The position numbers and the translations under genes were made by a program. A DNA stretch of 64,000 nt. Source: Phytophthora hibernalis (Eukaryota; Oomycota; Peronosporomycetes; Peronosporales; Peronosporaceae). The notes under the pieces are model-generated. The model had not been told where the DNA came from. It worked only from the letters and a program-made list of their open reading frames with translations, and ran no database searches. This document shows positions 1 through 11,573 of the stretch, one piece after another (position 1 is the first letter of the stretch; the number at the start of each line of letters is the position of its first letter). The DNA lies in contig JAAKBF010000020.1 in assembly GCA_012656075.1 (NCBI GenBank), positions 682,001 through 746,000 on the forward strand. The letters are read 5' to 3'.

Positions 1-46
1 CAACGCGAGATACTAACTGAATGAATTCACGATTTTTGGTAGCTGT

Positions 47-1710
47 TTACAGACTAATGGTTTTCTGTAAGCTATCGCTCAACGCATTAAGGGTAAGTTT
101 TTCTTGGGTACGGGGAGCCTCGAGCACACACACAGCTTGTTCGTGACTAACTTTCTCATGTTGTGCGACAGCAAATATACGTTCGATGATACGCTTGCGT
201 CGAAAGAAATAGCGTTTTTCGGCTGCAGTATTTCGCCAACTCGAACCGAGATGTTCCTCAAGATCCCTCACAGGGGACCGCCGTGTATGCCAAGCGACCA
301 TTCCTGACAGACTTGGTGTACAGTCTTCAACGATCTCACCAACTTGTATGTCGCAGGAAGAGAGGCCTGAGCGGCGTGCGTCTGCGGCGCAGAGATAGAT
401 GTGTCTGTATTGCTCCAATCGACGGTCAATCGAACAGGAGCAGCGCCCGATGTAAGCTGCTGAAATGATCCCGTTAAATTGTGAAGTGTTGTTCCAACTG
501 CACTAATTTTGTCGTCGATATGCGCTAACGTCTGTTGTTGCTGTTGCTTTAGGTGGTCCATCAAATCAGGAACTACCTCATTCAAATGGATTGTTTGAGG
601 TGATTTTTCCACGAGAAGTTTTGCCTTCAGCTCGGCGGCGAACGAATTGAACTCGTCAGTTGAACAGAGGGTGGGTGCCCTGGATGCACATCCCGCAGAA
701 GTACGGCGTCTTGAAGAATTACAGTGCGAAGGTAAACTAACAATCCAAGAAGCCGCCAGTTGCTACATGTGGTGTTGACTGCTTCACATACGCTTCCATG
801 TAGTTTTCGACAAATGGGAACACTTCGCGCTGCAGACTATCTTGCGGAACGAGGGCAGCGCGTTCCAAAAAGAACGATCGTCGGTCTGGCGAGAAGCCAG
901 CAAGGGAGCGCATGGCATCTCGTGGCAAAGCAGTCAGGTAGCATCCCTCCATGGCTTCAGCATTCCAGCGCCCTAACCGTCGTATTTGTGACTCTGTTGC
1001 GCCTGCTAACTCTGCCATCCTCGATCCTGATCCTCGAGCGGCGTGGGTCTTCGCTTTTGAGTGCATTCCAAGAGCAGCAAAAGCTTTTACGGTAGCATCG
1101 TAATGAGCCCGCTATGTCAATGGAGTTGTAGAGTCTTTTCCCGACCTGAGTACTTTGATGTCATACCATTGTTCAGGCACTAGAAAATTTGGGATGGGTT
1201 CATTTTGAATACACATCTGAAGAAAAATACAGCCCGAGCGCTCCCACTGGACACACTTCGACGCTGCGGTGCCGGATACATGAACCAAATTCACGGCGGC
1301 CATACTGGTTCGTCTTACCCTGCTCCATCACCATAACCAACGCGCGGCACTCCGTGTATCCCTCGTGCTCCAGAACCACGCTAAACAGGTCAGGCAACTC
1401 CAAGTTGCGTACAGACTCCCCTTAATAAGCACGCATGGCACAAAAAATGGCTCATCCGGTTGCGTAAGTCACTTCCAGTGTTGAGATTCAAATAGTAGCG
1501 AGAGATTGAAACCAGGTCATCTGTAGTACAGTATCCATCCAACAAAGAACCAACCCCACGATCTACGTACTCACGCTTGTTTTTCTCGTGTTTTTCGCGC
1601 TTGAGCGATGACAGAAGCGCTTTGATGAGCATGTTGCGAGGGTGTGGGTGCGCATTTGCGCTTCGAGTTTGCTGATCACTGTACAGATCCGAGATTGCGT
1701 TCAGATACAT
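47..1710 (-). pseudogene. Crypton-type tyrosine recombinase relic
   Basis: Several minus-strand frames together spell a Crypton transposase. Around 1710-1110 is the upstream recombinase part, with stretches such as ALVMVMEQGKTNQYGRREFG. Around 1066-737 is the catalytic end: a His-x-x-Arg box (THAARGSGSR), then QIRRLGRWN, then the presumed nucleophilic Tyr in MEGCYL. From about 612 to 47 follow a Gln-rich linker and a GCR1_C-like DNA-binding region (LGSSWRN, then EKRYFFRRKRIIERI). This recombinase-plus-GCR1_C order is the known Crypton layout, common in oomycetes. The frame changes at least four times and no single ORF spans it, so I call it a pseudogene. Some shifts may be sequencing errors. 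Cryptons have no terminal inverted repeats, so exact ends cannot be set; sequence to about 2150 may belong to it. Confidence 0.75.
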
Positions 1711-2663
1711 CTCAACAGTGGCAACGCCAACTATACGCGAACCTCACGATCCACCACTTCTTCTCGAAGAAATAAGTGCATCTATGATGCCGTAACTTGA
1801 TAGCGTGTAGTTTCATGGAAACCTTTCGATCACACCAAGCCTTAAATTCTCGCTGCTTCGGCGCGTACGCGCAAATGGTGTTTGTAGGTCTTGCGTCTCG
1901 ACATCGATCAAGAGTTTTTGCGCGTGCACAAGAGTTGCGCGTGCACTCTCTTCAAGCTCCACTTGCAGACCCGGTGGCTCCATTGCGACCCTGCAGCACA
2001 GATTGAGATGTTGACTATTTTTGATTCTGTTGGTGAGGTTTGCGCTATCGGCGACGGCCTCTCGACAGGGAGGGACGCCGTCCTCAGCCTATGGTGCATT
2101 CCAAAATGGTACTCCCTAACCCTAAGAAGATAACCTCTCAATATCAGGTGTTCGCCGAGGAAACAGATTACTGAAATGCATCCTACGTGAGCTTTGGAAT
2201 CAAATGGGTGAGTGTGCCGCCGTTGCAGGATACAGTAACCTTAACCTGCTACGGTACCGGTAGGTAGAGCTTTGAGACTCTCATCACTTTGTCGCCAATG
2301 CATTTTGAAAAACTGTTCTACAGGTGCGACGGACAACTTCGATTTACTCGCCGCCGTCTCGTATACACACCTGTGTATTATAACAAAGCTGCCTGCAAGT
2401 GTACACGTTGACTCGCTTGCGCTGCACACAAAACTCGACTGAAAAAGTATCTCCCCCTTCTTACATGCTCAACAAGCTTCACGCCACGAAAGCAATCCAG
2501 ATAAACAAAGGAATACAAACAGCATGCGTGAACTTTATTGATATAGTTCCAGAATGACGAACTACGCCCGCGAACGCTGCAACCGGGCAGCACTCACAAA
2601 CACGCTTACCACCTCTAGCTCTGGCGCGATAACTGGCCGCGCATGCGCAGATACGATAGATGC

Positions 2664-3265
2664 TTAGGCCGCCAGCTTCTTGGCGATCTCAGCGAACGAC
2701 TTGCCCTGCGTCGTGGCAACCGTCAGCTCCAGCTTCGAAGGCTGGCGAGAGCCGTCGCCGTTGGCCAAGGTGCCGGCACCCCAGGCCGAGCCGCCGTGGA
2801 TCTCCTCCATGTTGGCCAGCTCCGGAGCGCGGTAGCCCAGAGGCACGTACGTCATGCCCTGGTGGGTCAGGAACGTCAGGGCCGTGAAGGCCGTGGTCTC
2901 CTGGCCACCTCCCTGGTGCCCGTGCTGAAGAAGATGCCGGCCGGCTTGCCCGTCAGAGCGCCGGTAGCCCACAGGCCGCCGCACGAGTCGAAGAACGCCT
3001 TCATCTGCGCCGGCAGCGAGCCGAAGCGCGTGGGGAAGCCGAACAGGATGCCGTCCGCCTCCTTCAGCGTCTCCGGGGTGGCGATCGGGTAGTCCTTCTT
3101 GGGGGCGGCGTGGATGGCCGCCAGCAGCTCCTCGGGGAGCGTCTCGGCCACCTGGTAGATCTCGGCAGTCACGCCCTCCACGGACTCGACGCCTGCCTTG
3201 ACGGTCTCGGCCATCGTCGAGATGTGGTTGTAGCACGAGTAGTAGACGATCGCGATCTTGGCCAT
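2664..3265 (-). CDS. WrbA-type NAD(P)H:quinone oxidoreductase, copy 1
   Basis: Flavodoxin-fold FMN protein that would reduce quinones by two electrons, limiting redox cycling. The product starts MAKIAIVYYS at 3265 and has the family marks: an N-terminal FMN-phosphate loop region, FGFPTRFGSLPAQ, and FFSTGT followed by GGGQETT. It would be about 200 residues, the usual WrbA length. The frame breaks near 2915: the C-terminal part (QGGGQETT to KKLAA) is in another frame because a GGG run, present as CCC in the copy at 7804, has only two bases. This fits a sequencing error or a very recent mutation. It is transcribed away from copy 2, with about 1 kb between them. It has an Inr-like motif 44 bp upstream. 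Confidence 0.93.
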
Positions 3266-3308
3266 GGTTGCTGGACTGGGTTCTGTCTGGACTTGGGTCC
3301 AAGAGAGA

Positions 3309-3322
3309 AAATTTAGGAATGA
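3309..3322 (-). promoter_or_regulatory. Inr/FPR-like core promoter of WrbA copy 1
   Basis: On the minus strand this reads TCATTCCTAAATTT, 13 of 14 matches to the oomycete initiator plus flanking promoter consensus TCATTYYNCAWTTT. It lies 44 bp before the ATG at 3265. Similar motifs precede the other three WrbA copies. Confidence 0.6.
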
Positions 3323-4238
3323 CTCGGTGCATCTCTGCGGTCCGTGATGGAGCCTCGAGCCGAGCCTCAAGGAGCGGCACGTTGCCCGCCGTGCAAATGG
3401 AGGAGGGACGTCATCGCTGCGCGTTATGCGCACGAAGAGGCACGCTCCACCAAATCTGGTGTCCGCCACCTCAGATCAGGCACAGTGGCGATCCTTGATA
3501 GCGTAATCGAGGGGGATGAGCCGTGACGTTGACCATTTCGTCCTCTGATTGGCTGAATCGAGATGATTATGGCATTAAATGATTATTGATATCTTTGCCG
3601 CGCGCTCATTGGCAGCGAGTGTCGAAGTGCGACGGCGGAAAACGGCAACTGCGAGCGTCTTGCGGTGGGGGATGACGAACAACTAGGATGCGTGCGTGGT
3701 GGCTCCTATCGTGGTCTACAGATCAACCAGCGATCCACGTGTCCCTTTTGATGCGTACTCGCGCGAGGACTGCGGGTGCGTGGTTGATATTGCTCAACCG
3801 ACACTCTTGTACTGCCGCTTGAAACGGTATCATGGGGTCCATGATGGACCTCGCTGGGACTGCTTTGTACACAGGCACCAAACGTATCAAAGGCAATACA
3901 TCCGTTCCTGGAAATGCATTATATGTGTTTGGTGCAACTCACGCAAACACCAACATACATGTACACAACTTCATACTGTGCGTGCACGTTTTCAACAGGG
4001 GTAATGCATAATATCCTGATGAGTCTACAGTAACACGAGCCCCATAAGCACTGTTGACGAACACCTCCGGTCGAAATGGTCAACATGAAGGACCTTGCAT
4101 AGCCTCGGGGTATTCCGAAGTTCGGGACCCAAACTATATGGTACCAGTATATGTACGTGTACGTGTCACAACATGACACTGTGCCTGTCCGTCACGAGAG
4201 CATATTAATGCGCTCAGCGGCCACGCCAACCCACCTTG
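3323..4238. other. Intergenic region between divergent WrbA copies
   Basis: About 0.9 kb separating the minus-strand and plus-strand WrbA genes. No convincing coding frame is seen. The two genes presumably draw their regulatory sequences from here; I could not identify specific factor sites. Confidence 0.5.
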
Positions 4239-4252
4239 TCATTCTTCAATTG
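4239..4252 (+). promoter_or_regulatory. Inr/FPR-like core promoter of WrbA copy 2
   Basis: TCATTCTTCAATTG, 13 of 14 matches to TCATTYYNCAWTTT, 49 bp before the ATG at 4301. Confidence 0.6.
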
Positions 4253-4300
4253 TCCTCGCTTCGAGCACATCAAGCAACCTACCGAAAACCAACAACCATC

Positions 4301-4903
4301 ATGACCAACGTCGCCATCATCTACTATTCCACCTACGGCCACATCTCCACCCTGGCTGATTCCGTCAAGGCTGGTGTCGAGTCCGTGCCCGGTGTCACCG
4401 CAACCGTGTACCAGGTGGCTGAGACGCTGTCCGAGGATACCCTGGGAAAGATGCACGCGCAGCCCAAGAAAGACTTCCCCGTGGCTACGGCCGAGACCTT
4501 AAAGGAGGCAGATGCCATTCTGTTCGGATTCCCTACGCGCTTCGGTACGTTCCCCGCCCAGGTGAAGGCGCTGTTCGACTCGTGCGGCGGTCTGTGGGCC
4601 AAGGGCGAGCTGGTTGGCAAGCCAGCTGGCATTTTCTTCAGCACAGGCACCCTCGGCGGCGGTCAGGAGACCACGTCGTTCACGGCCGTGACGTTCTTGG
4701 CGCACCAGGGCATGACGTTTGTGCCGCTCGGTTTCCGTGCTCCGGAGATGTTCAACGTGGAGGAGATTCACGGCGGTTCTCCGTGGGGCGCCGGTGCGAT
4801 CGCTGGCGGTGATGGTTCTCGCCAGGTGTCGAAGCTGGAGAAGGCGATCGCCACGACGCAGGGCAAGTCTTTCGCAGAGATCGCCAAGAAGCTGTCTGCT
4901 TAA
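4301..4903 (+). CDS. WrbA-type NAD(P)H:quinone oxidoreductase, copy 2
   Basis: The only one of the four copies with an uninterrupted frame: 200 residues, MTNVAIIYYSTYGH to EIAKKLSA. It shows the FMN-phosphate loop near residues 8-14, FGFPTRFGTFPAQ near 75-87 and FFSTGTLGGGQETT near 113-126, which contact flavin in this family. A longer in-frame extension to 4151 exists, but the ATG at 4301 aligns with the starts of the other copies and sits 49 bp behind the Inr motif, so I chose it. The role is inferred from family: cytosolic two-electron reduction of quinones, useful to a plant-associated microbe meeting phenolics. Confidence 0.95.
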   Translation: MTNVAIIYYSTYGHISTLADSVKAGVESVPGVTATVYQVAETLSEDTLGKMHAQPKKDFPVATAETLKEADAILFGFPTRFGTFPAQVKALFDSCGGLWAKGELVGKPAGIFFSTGTLGGGQETTSFTAVTFLAHQGMTFVPLGFRAPEMFNVEEIHGGSPWGAGAIAGGDGSRQVSKLEKAIATTQGKSFAEIAKKLSA

Positions 4904-5363
4904 GTCGGCACGCACGCTTCGGACCTTCTCGCTCTTTCCACTATTCATTGAGACAGTCGAGCAGAGTAGCGTCGGCGACGATGAAGTGTCGATTTAGATT
5001 GCAGGCACTAACGAGCGAATACAAGGCTTGCTTTCAGAACACATGTTTTATTGTTCGTGACTTGTATTCATGCTATTAATAAGAATTGTTATGATGTGGC
5101 CTAGATTACGCACTCATCGCGTGTTTTGAGTCTAAGAAAACCTCTTAAAGCTCCGCGTCTGTGTCTCCTGTGCTACGTGTAGACGCCACCGCTCGCACCC
5201 CACCACTGCAGTTCTATCACGCGGGACGTCGGCCAACAATCATGGTAATCATAAAGGCAGCCGCCAATAAGATCCGATCTTCGGCCTGCCACGTCAGTAC
5301 CCATCTCCCGATTGCTAAAACACCGATCTGAGGTGACGTTATCAGTTGTTTGCTGTACATGTA

Positions 5364-5392
5364 CAGTTCAGACAACGACGGATAAATCCGAC
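5364..5392 (+). repeat. Left TIR of pogo-like element 1
   Basis: Begins CAGTTCAGACAACGACGG. Matches the reverse complement of 7081-7109 at 28 of 29 positions (the fifth base differs). Confidence 0.93.
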
Positions 5393-5568
5393 CGACCAAA
5401 AATCCGACATTTAGTGGGTAATAACCAGGCTCCCATAGTAAACTCATCGCGGGTTTTATCAAATCAGCTTAACATATTCCACTTTTTACACCAATTACAG
5501 AACCAAAAAATGAATGGCTCCTGTAAAAATCTCCTCCCGCAAAGCTAAAACAAGGCTCATTTTGCACT

Positions 5569-6936
5569 ATGATAGGCGCCGAGCGCAGCTTCACTATTAA
5601 AAAGAAGCGACAAGCGTTAAGCGTAGTGGAGCAGCACGGCGTGCGGGAGGCTTCTGAGCAGCTCGGCATCGCTCGCGGCACCCTCTACGATTGGAAGAAA
5701 CAAGCCGACGGCATTTTTAGCTTCAAGGGCAGCGCTATGTCGAAGACGCTCAAAGGACAGGGGCGCAAAGAACTTTTCCTGGTGTCCCTGACCTAGTCAC
5801 TTACATGAAAGATGTGAGGCGGAGTGAAGCGGTGCGTGTTGTACTTCGTATTTGTATACTAATGAAACTAACTAACATTTTCATCTTAAATGTACAGGTG
5901 TTGTCTACTTCTGGAATGATAGAGTTCATGCACAAGCTCTATCCAGACTGGATGAAGGCATACCTCTCTGGGAAGGAAAGCGGCGAGCTCGCACTCGAGC
6001 GTATGGTCCAGCGCATTGCCAATCGGTAACAGCATGTATGTATATTTGCAAAATATTGTGTATTATGAAATTTTACCATTTACTTAATGTTTTATTTTGA
6101 ATAAAAGTACGGATTTTCCTCGCAAAAGCCGCAGGCTGCCAAAAAGACGACGGAAGAGCTGTAGGAGACCCGGCACGCTTCGCTATCGAGTTTTGGGACA
6201 AGTACAAGGATTTTGAAGGCGGTGGCATACTAAACGTCGATGAAACAGCGATCATGTTTGATATGCCACCAACCAAGTCCTGGGCAGGGAAGGGGCGAAA
6301 GGATGCAGCGCAAACTCTGGGGGCAAACAAGCACGCAGGTCGCATGACTGCTGTGCTCACTGTACGCGATGACGGTAAATATTGTGATTTATTTGATATT
6401 TTATTGATAATTTTCTCATATTTAATTTTTTGATATTTTCAGGTCGCAAAATGCCGATTCTTTTTATCATCCGAGGTGTTCCAGGGGCAGGATTGAACAA
6501 GATGAATTGGGGCAGTATCCGGACGGACACTTCTACGCTGTGCAAGAAAACGCTTGGATGGATGCGAGGGTTTGGAAACTTTACGTTGAAAAATTACTAA
6601 AATTTGAAATAGATGGCCCCGCTGTTTTTCTTCTTGACAACTTTGAGTGTCATGTGTCAGAAGAAGGAAAGCGGATTGTGGCGGAGGAGGCAAATGCTAC
6701 TGCGGTCCCATTGCCACCAAAAGTACAGCGGTTTGTCAACCGCTTGATGTCGGTGTCATGGGACCTCTAAAAGCTAAACTTCGTAACAGTGCTGGCAGAC
6801 GCACAGGTGGTACCGCTAAGGAAAAACGCCTCCGCGCTATAAAGTCTACGATTGCCGCGTGGAAGGCCATCAAAAGAAAACAGTTATCCGTAGCTTCAAG
6901 AAAGCAATTTCCCACCATCCCGAGATAACAGTTTAA
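5569..6936 (+). pseudogene. Pogo/Tigger-like transposase (frame-broken)
   Basis: Starts MIGAERSFTIKKKRQ with a helix-turn-helix of psq type (ASEQLGIARGTLYDWKKQ), then a second DNA-binding region (MIEFMHKLYPDWMKAYLSG), then the DDE domain: first Asp in ILNVDETAI, second in FLLDNFECH, third in QPLDVGVMGPLK. Two introns are seen, 5832-5897 and 6375-6442, with GT/AG ends. The frame is broken near 5775, 6180, 6490 and 6720, each explained by one missing base in a T, G or A run. One in-frame TAG near 6154 is not explained that way. The C-terminus appears to be SFKKAISHHPEITV ending at 6936. The element may be inactive. Confidence 0.85.
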
Positions 6937-7080
6937 TCGAAAGATTCTTTTCTACCCAACTATACGGTTATTGATTTGTTTTTGTGCTTGCACCTTTAAT
7001 TTCAGCCAATAATACGCTTATTTAAAAACCGTCGGATTTTTGTCTGGATCCGTACACTATGGAGGATACCGCTAAGTCAT

Positions 7081-7109
7081 GTCGGATTTATCCGTCGTTG
7101 TCTGTACTG
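7081..7109 (-). repeat. Right TIR of pogo-like element 1
   Basis: Reverse complement begins CAGTACAGACAACGACGG. It pairs with 5364-5392 and is followed by TA. Confidence 0.93.
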
Positions 7110-7111
7110 TA

Positions 7112-7756
7112 CATGAACTGTGGTATAGTGTTTTCAGTCGGGTTGTACAGGACTCCAGCAGCGTGGCTGTTGCTGCAATCAACTTGTCGTACATGTACAT
7201 GTATAATGTAATACCCAATTAAAATTGGTCCAAGCTAGACTTTAAAAAGTCTTGCTGGCAGTACCGCCCGCGGTCCTCCAGCTCATTGAAGCGACCGTGA
7301 GAAGGCGCACGACGGAAGTCAAGCTACCGAGAAATTGACTCAAGTGTTCGCCCGATGGCAACACACGAGCGGCTCGTGAATCTCTTCGAGCTCAAAGCAG
7401 GCAAGCAAGTGCAAGCAGGCAGCAGCACTGGGGCACATAAGCACATACACGAACCTCTAATCAAGTGCAACGGGGCCAATAGCGAGGCGTCAAGGAAATT
7501 GGGGTGCCACGTCACACTTGGCCGCTCGATTGGCTAATCAGGTACTCCTTCCACTACTTTATCAGATACAGCAGGGTACATCCGATTACAGATCCTACCC
7601 AACCAAATCGCTTTATAAACCACACTTCATATTATACCAACACGAAAATATTATCAATTCCACAGTTCACAGCTTCAACTTGGACCTCAGCGAGGGAATG
7701 ACGTACATGCTGCCCTCATGTGCCCTCCTTGCACTGCACTCCCTACTCCAGCTTCC
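7112..7756. other. Intergenic region upstream of WrbA copy 3
   Basis: About 0.65 kb between the transposon and the next gene. Short ORFs occur on both strands but none resembles a known protein. I see no feature apart from presumed promoter sequence. Confidence 0.5.
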
Positions 7757-7770
7757 TCATTCCTGAATTT
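7757..7770 (+). promoter_or_regulatory. Inr/FPR-like core promoter of WrbA copy 3
   Basis: TCATTCCTGAATTT, 13 of 14 matches to TCATTYYNCAWTTT, 34 bp before the ATG at 7804. Confidence 0.65.
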
Positions 7771-7803
7771 GCCTTACCTCGCGCACTCCAGTCCCCAATC
7801 ACC

Positions 7804-8405
7804 ATGGCCAAGATCGCTATCATCTACTACTCCACCTACGGCCACGTCGCCAAGCTCGCTGATGCCGCCAAGGAAGGCATTGAGTCTGTGCCTGGCGTGA
7901 CCGCCGAGATCTACCAGGTGCCCGAGACGCTTCCCGAGGACGTCCTGACCCAGATCCACGCTGCCCCCAAGAAGGACCACCCCATCGCCACGGTGGACGT
8001 GCTCAAGGAGGCGGACGGCATCCTCTTCGGCTTCCCCACGCGCTTCGGCTCGCTGCCGTCGCAGGTCAAGGCCTTCTTCGACTCGGCTGGCGGCCTGTGG
8101 GCTGCGGGCGCTCTGGTGGGCAAGCCCGCCGGCATCTTCTTCAGCACGGGAACCCAGGGTGGTGGCCAGGAGACCACGGCCTTCACAGCCCTGACGTTCC
8201 TGGCCCACCAGGCCTCACCTTCGTGCCGCTGGGCTACCGCGCCCCGGAGCTCTTCAACATGGACGAGATCCACGGCGGATCCCCGTGGGGTGCCGGCACT
8301 CTGGCCAACGGCGACGGCTCTCGCCAGCCTTCGAAGCTGGAGTTGACGGTCGCCACTACGCAGGGCAAGTCCTTCGCTGAGGTCACCAAGAAGCTTGCCG
8401 CCTAA
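7804..8405 (+). CDS. WrbA-type NAD(P)H:quinone oxidoreductase, copy 3
   Basis: Begins MAKIAIIYYSTYGHVA and ends VTKKLAA at 8405, about 200 residues. It carries the flavodoxin-like motifs of the family, including FGFPTRFGSLPSQ and GGGQETT. The frame breaks at 8211: HQG then LTFVPLGYR needs GGG where the sequence has GG, so the tail is read in the next frame. A single missing base in a homopolymer restores agreement with copy 2 over the whole C-terminus. Downstream of this point codon use and similarity stay normal, arguing against old decay. It is the closest relative of copy 1 in its final 60 residues (GTLANGDGSRQPSKLELTVA in both). Confidence 0.93.
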
Positions 8406-8536
8406 GTGTGTGAGTTTAAGTGAGACCTTGCTAGTGTCTGTTGTGTTCCAGTCTATTTTCTAAGTCGGTTGGAATGAAAACTCAATGATCCTTGTCTATT
8501 CTTGCTGTTAGAGCTGTACCATTGTCGTATTTGCCC

Positions 8537-11481
8537 ATGGAGGAGCGAGCTTCTAGTCCAGGTTACGACTCAGATGAATCAACATCGTCACCTTGGCAGG
8601 ATCGAGTTCTACGAGGTTTAGTGAGTGACGATGTTCGTCGGCGATTAACCACGTATTCGATGCTCTCGTCCAAGTGCAGCGAGTCGAAAGAGACTCAAAA
8701 GCACGTGGGAAGCTCTTTGGCGGTCCTCGAAGTGGGGTCGTGTCACGCTTTGCTGGTTCCTCTTTGATGAATGTTCTTTTCGACGACCTGCGCTCGACCG
8801 ATCGGACGTTGCGTATTGCTGCTGCACGGGTGCTGTGCCTCATGGCGTACGAGAACCTCACGAACCAGCAATTGATCATACGCAGCCAGGCTGGCGGAGA
8901 TGAAGCGCAACTCGGCGTCACTGTTGGTTGGGTGCACGCTTTCACCGTTCCGCAGTCGCTACGGGATCGGTACGAAGCTCATTGCGAAGAGCGGGGTTGT
9001 TTACAACTCCGAGTGGTTTGAGTGAGTTTGTTGCGAACTTGATCAAGGACAACTACGCTTCGGTGTATAATCGAATTGGCCGCTACTACGCTGAAGGATG
9101 CCGCGAATTTCTCCCGCTTTGTTGGTTCCACGCACTTGTGAACGATTCATCTGAAACGACCGACATGATTGACGTCCCCGATCCAGATGAAAACCTGGTG
9201 GGCTTTTACCTCGTTCCCAGGCAGATGCAATTCCCAGAGCAGGACGACTACTTTCTACAAGAAATTCTGTCCTCGATTCACACGGAAGGTGAGCTGTCAC
9301 GCCTTCAACAAGTACAGGCAGCTTTCCAGCAGGTCGCTTTCCGAGCTTCGAACAAAGGAGCTAATGCTGCAGCACTGAATATTGCATTGGAGGATACACA
9401 ACCACATTCAAACATCCCTTGATGACGAAGAAGCGTTTATCGTGAATCAACGGCATAGCAATGTCCTGTATTGGTTGAAGACAGCCCCGAGCGTACGATA
9501 ACCTGGAACGAGCTGCTCATTTGGTGCTGCACCGACATGAACGCCGAGGAAATGCTCAAACGTTTTGGTGTAGATGCGTGCAGGGCCGTTGATGCTGCTT
9601 TTCGGAAGTTAACACTTGGGAGTGAAGGACTACAGCTATTACAGAAGGATCAAGCAACAGCGTATGTATGGGAACCTGCACTTGTCGGGACGGTCCTAGA
9701 TCATCCAAGCCTTCCCGATGAGCTCAAGGCCAACATGCGAAAATTTTCTGGTGGGTACGTTGATCGGCTAAACAGGAAAGGGGGATGCAGCGATAGGAAA
9801 AGGATCACCAACAGTCCGACTACAATCAGCGCTCCATCTTCAATTGATGAGGCGTTCAAGCGCCCATGGGAATATTTACTTCCGCTTGAAGTGGCCAAAG
9901 TCCACCCGATGAGCTGGAGTGTATTTCTTAGCAAGTGGCGTCAAAGTGCTGATGGAAAGCCTGATGAAGAAGATATGCACATCTATCACCAAAATGAAAG
10001 GAGACACCACTCTGTCGGTGAAGGTGCCAATCCTTCTGTGCTGATTGCTCGTAAGAACGCTCTTGCGATGTTGGCCCACAATCCGCGCATATTTCACAGC
10101 TTTCGTGACTTAACCCAGTTACGACAGCAGCTACCACTAATTACCAACCGGCCGACCGAGATCAAGGAAGAGAGGCCGGAGTCGCTGCGAAGTTTAAAGT
10201 GCCATCAATTGAGCAAAGCAGAGGAACGTGAATTGCAGGAGAGTAGGGAGCAATTTCGAAGATTACAGCAGTCTTCTGCTAAACTCGACGAGCTAACACG
10301 ACAGCGGCTGGAAGACAAACGAGTAGCTAGGAGTAAGGCACATGAAAACGCATCTGAAAAACGAAAACAGACTGAACTACAGGCTGCTGAGCGACTGCGA
10401 GAGTTCGAGCGCGCAAAGCGTGAAAAGCAGGCTAAAGCGACTATACATTCGCGACGCAGAGAGTATATATGGCAACGTTTGATCGAAACGAGGCAGGAAC
10501 GGCATCAACGGGCTCAGTGGTGGCAGCAAATTCAACGAGAAGCCGAGATTGCACGACAGGAAGAATTTATGCAGCAACTACACACTGAGCGAAGACTAGA
10601 GGAGAAAGAACATGCTGAGATCCGTGCCTTTCGCAGCAACTCCGAGCCTACAGTCACCCGAATGTCAACGATAGAGCTGCCTCGACCTCCGGCGACACCC
10701 CTATCAGTGAGCAGCGGCAAGAATCCTGTTCTCGACGACCATTATCTGCACGGACAGCTACTGATCCACTGATCGCACGCGAACGAGCAAACGTATATGG
10801 ATGTGCCGCAACGAAAGCATTCGCAGCAAGTAGACCGCAAACCGCTCGAGCCGACTTCTTCTCGGGAACACGAAGTTCACTCGCTAGACAGCGTCACCGG
10901 GTTCGTCCAGCAAATAGTGATGGTGGTCGAAAGGATTTCTCGAGTGTGTCCTCCACTACTGATGCAATCAGTAATTATCCCGAAGAAGCGGGTCCTACAA
11001 ATGCCTGTGAGACTCTCGTAATGACCAACGCAGCACATGCCGTAGCTCAAGTAATCGCAATTCCGCCAGTTGCAGCACCTGCACCAGAAGAGGAACCCGT
11101 TCCTCCTGCAATCATCATGGCGCAGTACTTGGCTTTGGAAAAGAACAGTGCTTCAAACTGCACGAACGTTACTGCGTGAACCGTGTCAGCCACAAGCTCA
11201 CTTTTGCAGTTCTTCAACAACTCACCCAGGAGATGCGGCAAGATGCAGCTTGGCGAGAGTTCCTCAAGGCGGCAGGTGGACCCCCGGGTATCAACAACAA
11301 CAAACGAAACAAAAGCAAACGGGAGGCCAAGGTCACATACACAGCTTTTGTTAGCGTTGCGAATCAGCTGGGGATTCCCATGCCTCCCAAGAAGCTCCAG
11401 GCGGTGGCTCGCAGCTTAGACCCCTGGAAGACTGGATTCGTGTCGTGGGAGCCCTTTTACTCGTGGTGGAGTGCACAATAA
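8537..11481 (+). CDS. Uncharacterised coiled-coil protein
   Basis: Start at the ATG in MEERASSPGYDSDES. I do not recognise the family. A helical N-terminal part (for example LFDDLRSTDRTLRIAAARVL, which looks like an armadillo-type helix) leads to a globular stretch around 9010-9400 (FVANLIKDNYASVYNRIGRYY). Next is an acidic/aromatic region and a long charged coiled coil at about 10180-10620. After a low-complexity Ala/Pro linker comes a C-terminal segment, LDPWKTGFVSWEPF, reminiscent of a degenerate EF-hand. The frame must change near 8643, 8970, 9400, 9465, 10720 and 11140. Those at 8643, 9465 and 11140 fit one missing base in a run. Exon structure around 8950-9020 is unresolved, so this could be two genes. 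Confidence 0.55.
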
Positions 11482-11573
11482 CAGACAAACTTTTCAGATA
11501 CGGCTGCTTTCGATGGTACAGCTCAAGTTGAAGTGGTCGAGTGCAAGATCCGACTCGTCTCATTGAGGGACAC

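Larger units (their letters stand above)
5362..7111 (+). mobile_element. Pogo-like DNA transposon 1 with TIRs and TA target duplication
   Basis: A complete element by its ends: terminal inverted repeats at 5364-5392 and 7081-7109 (29 bp, 28 identical), each flanked by TA (5362-5363 and 7110-7111), the target duplication of Tc1/mariner/pogo elements. The body is 1746 bp and encodes a broken pogo/Tigger-type transposase on the plus strand. It sits between WrbA copies 2 and 3 and disrupts no gene. Confidence 0.9.
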
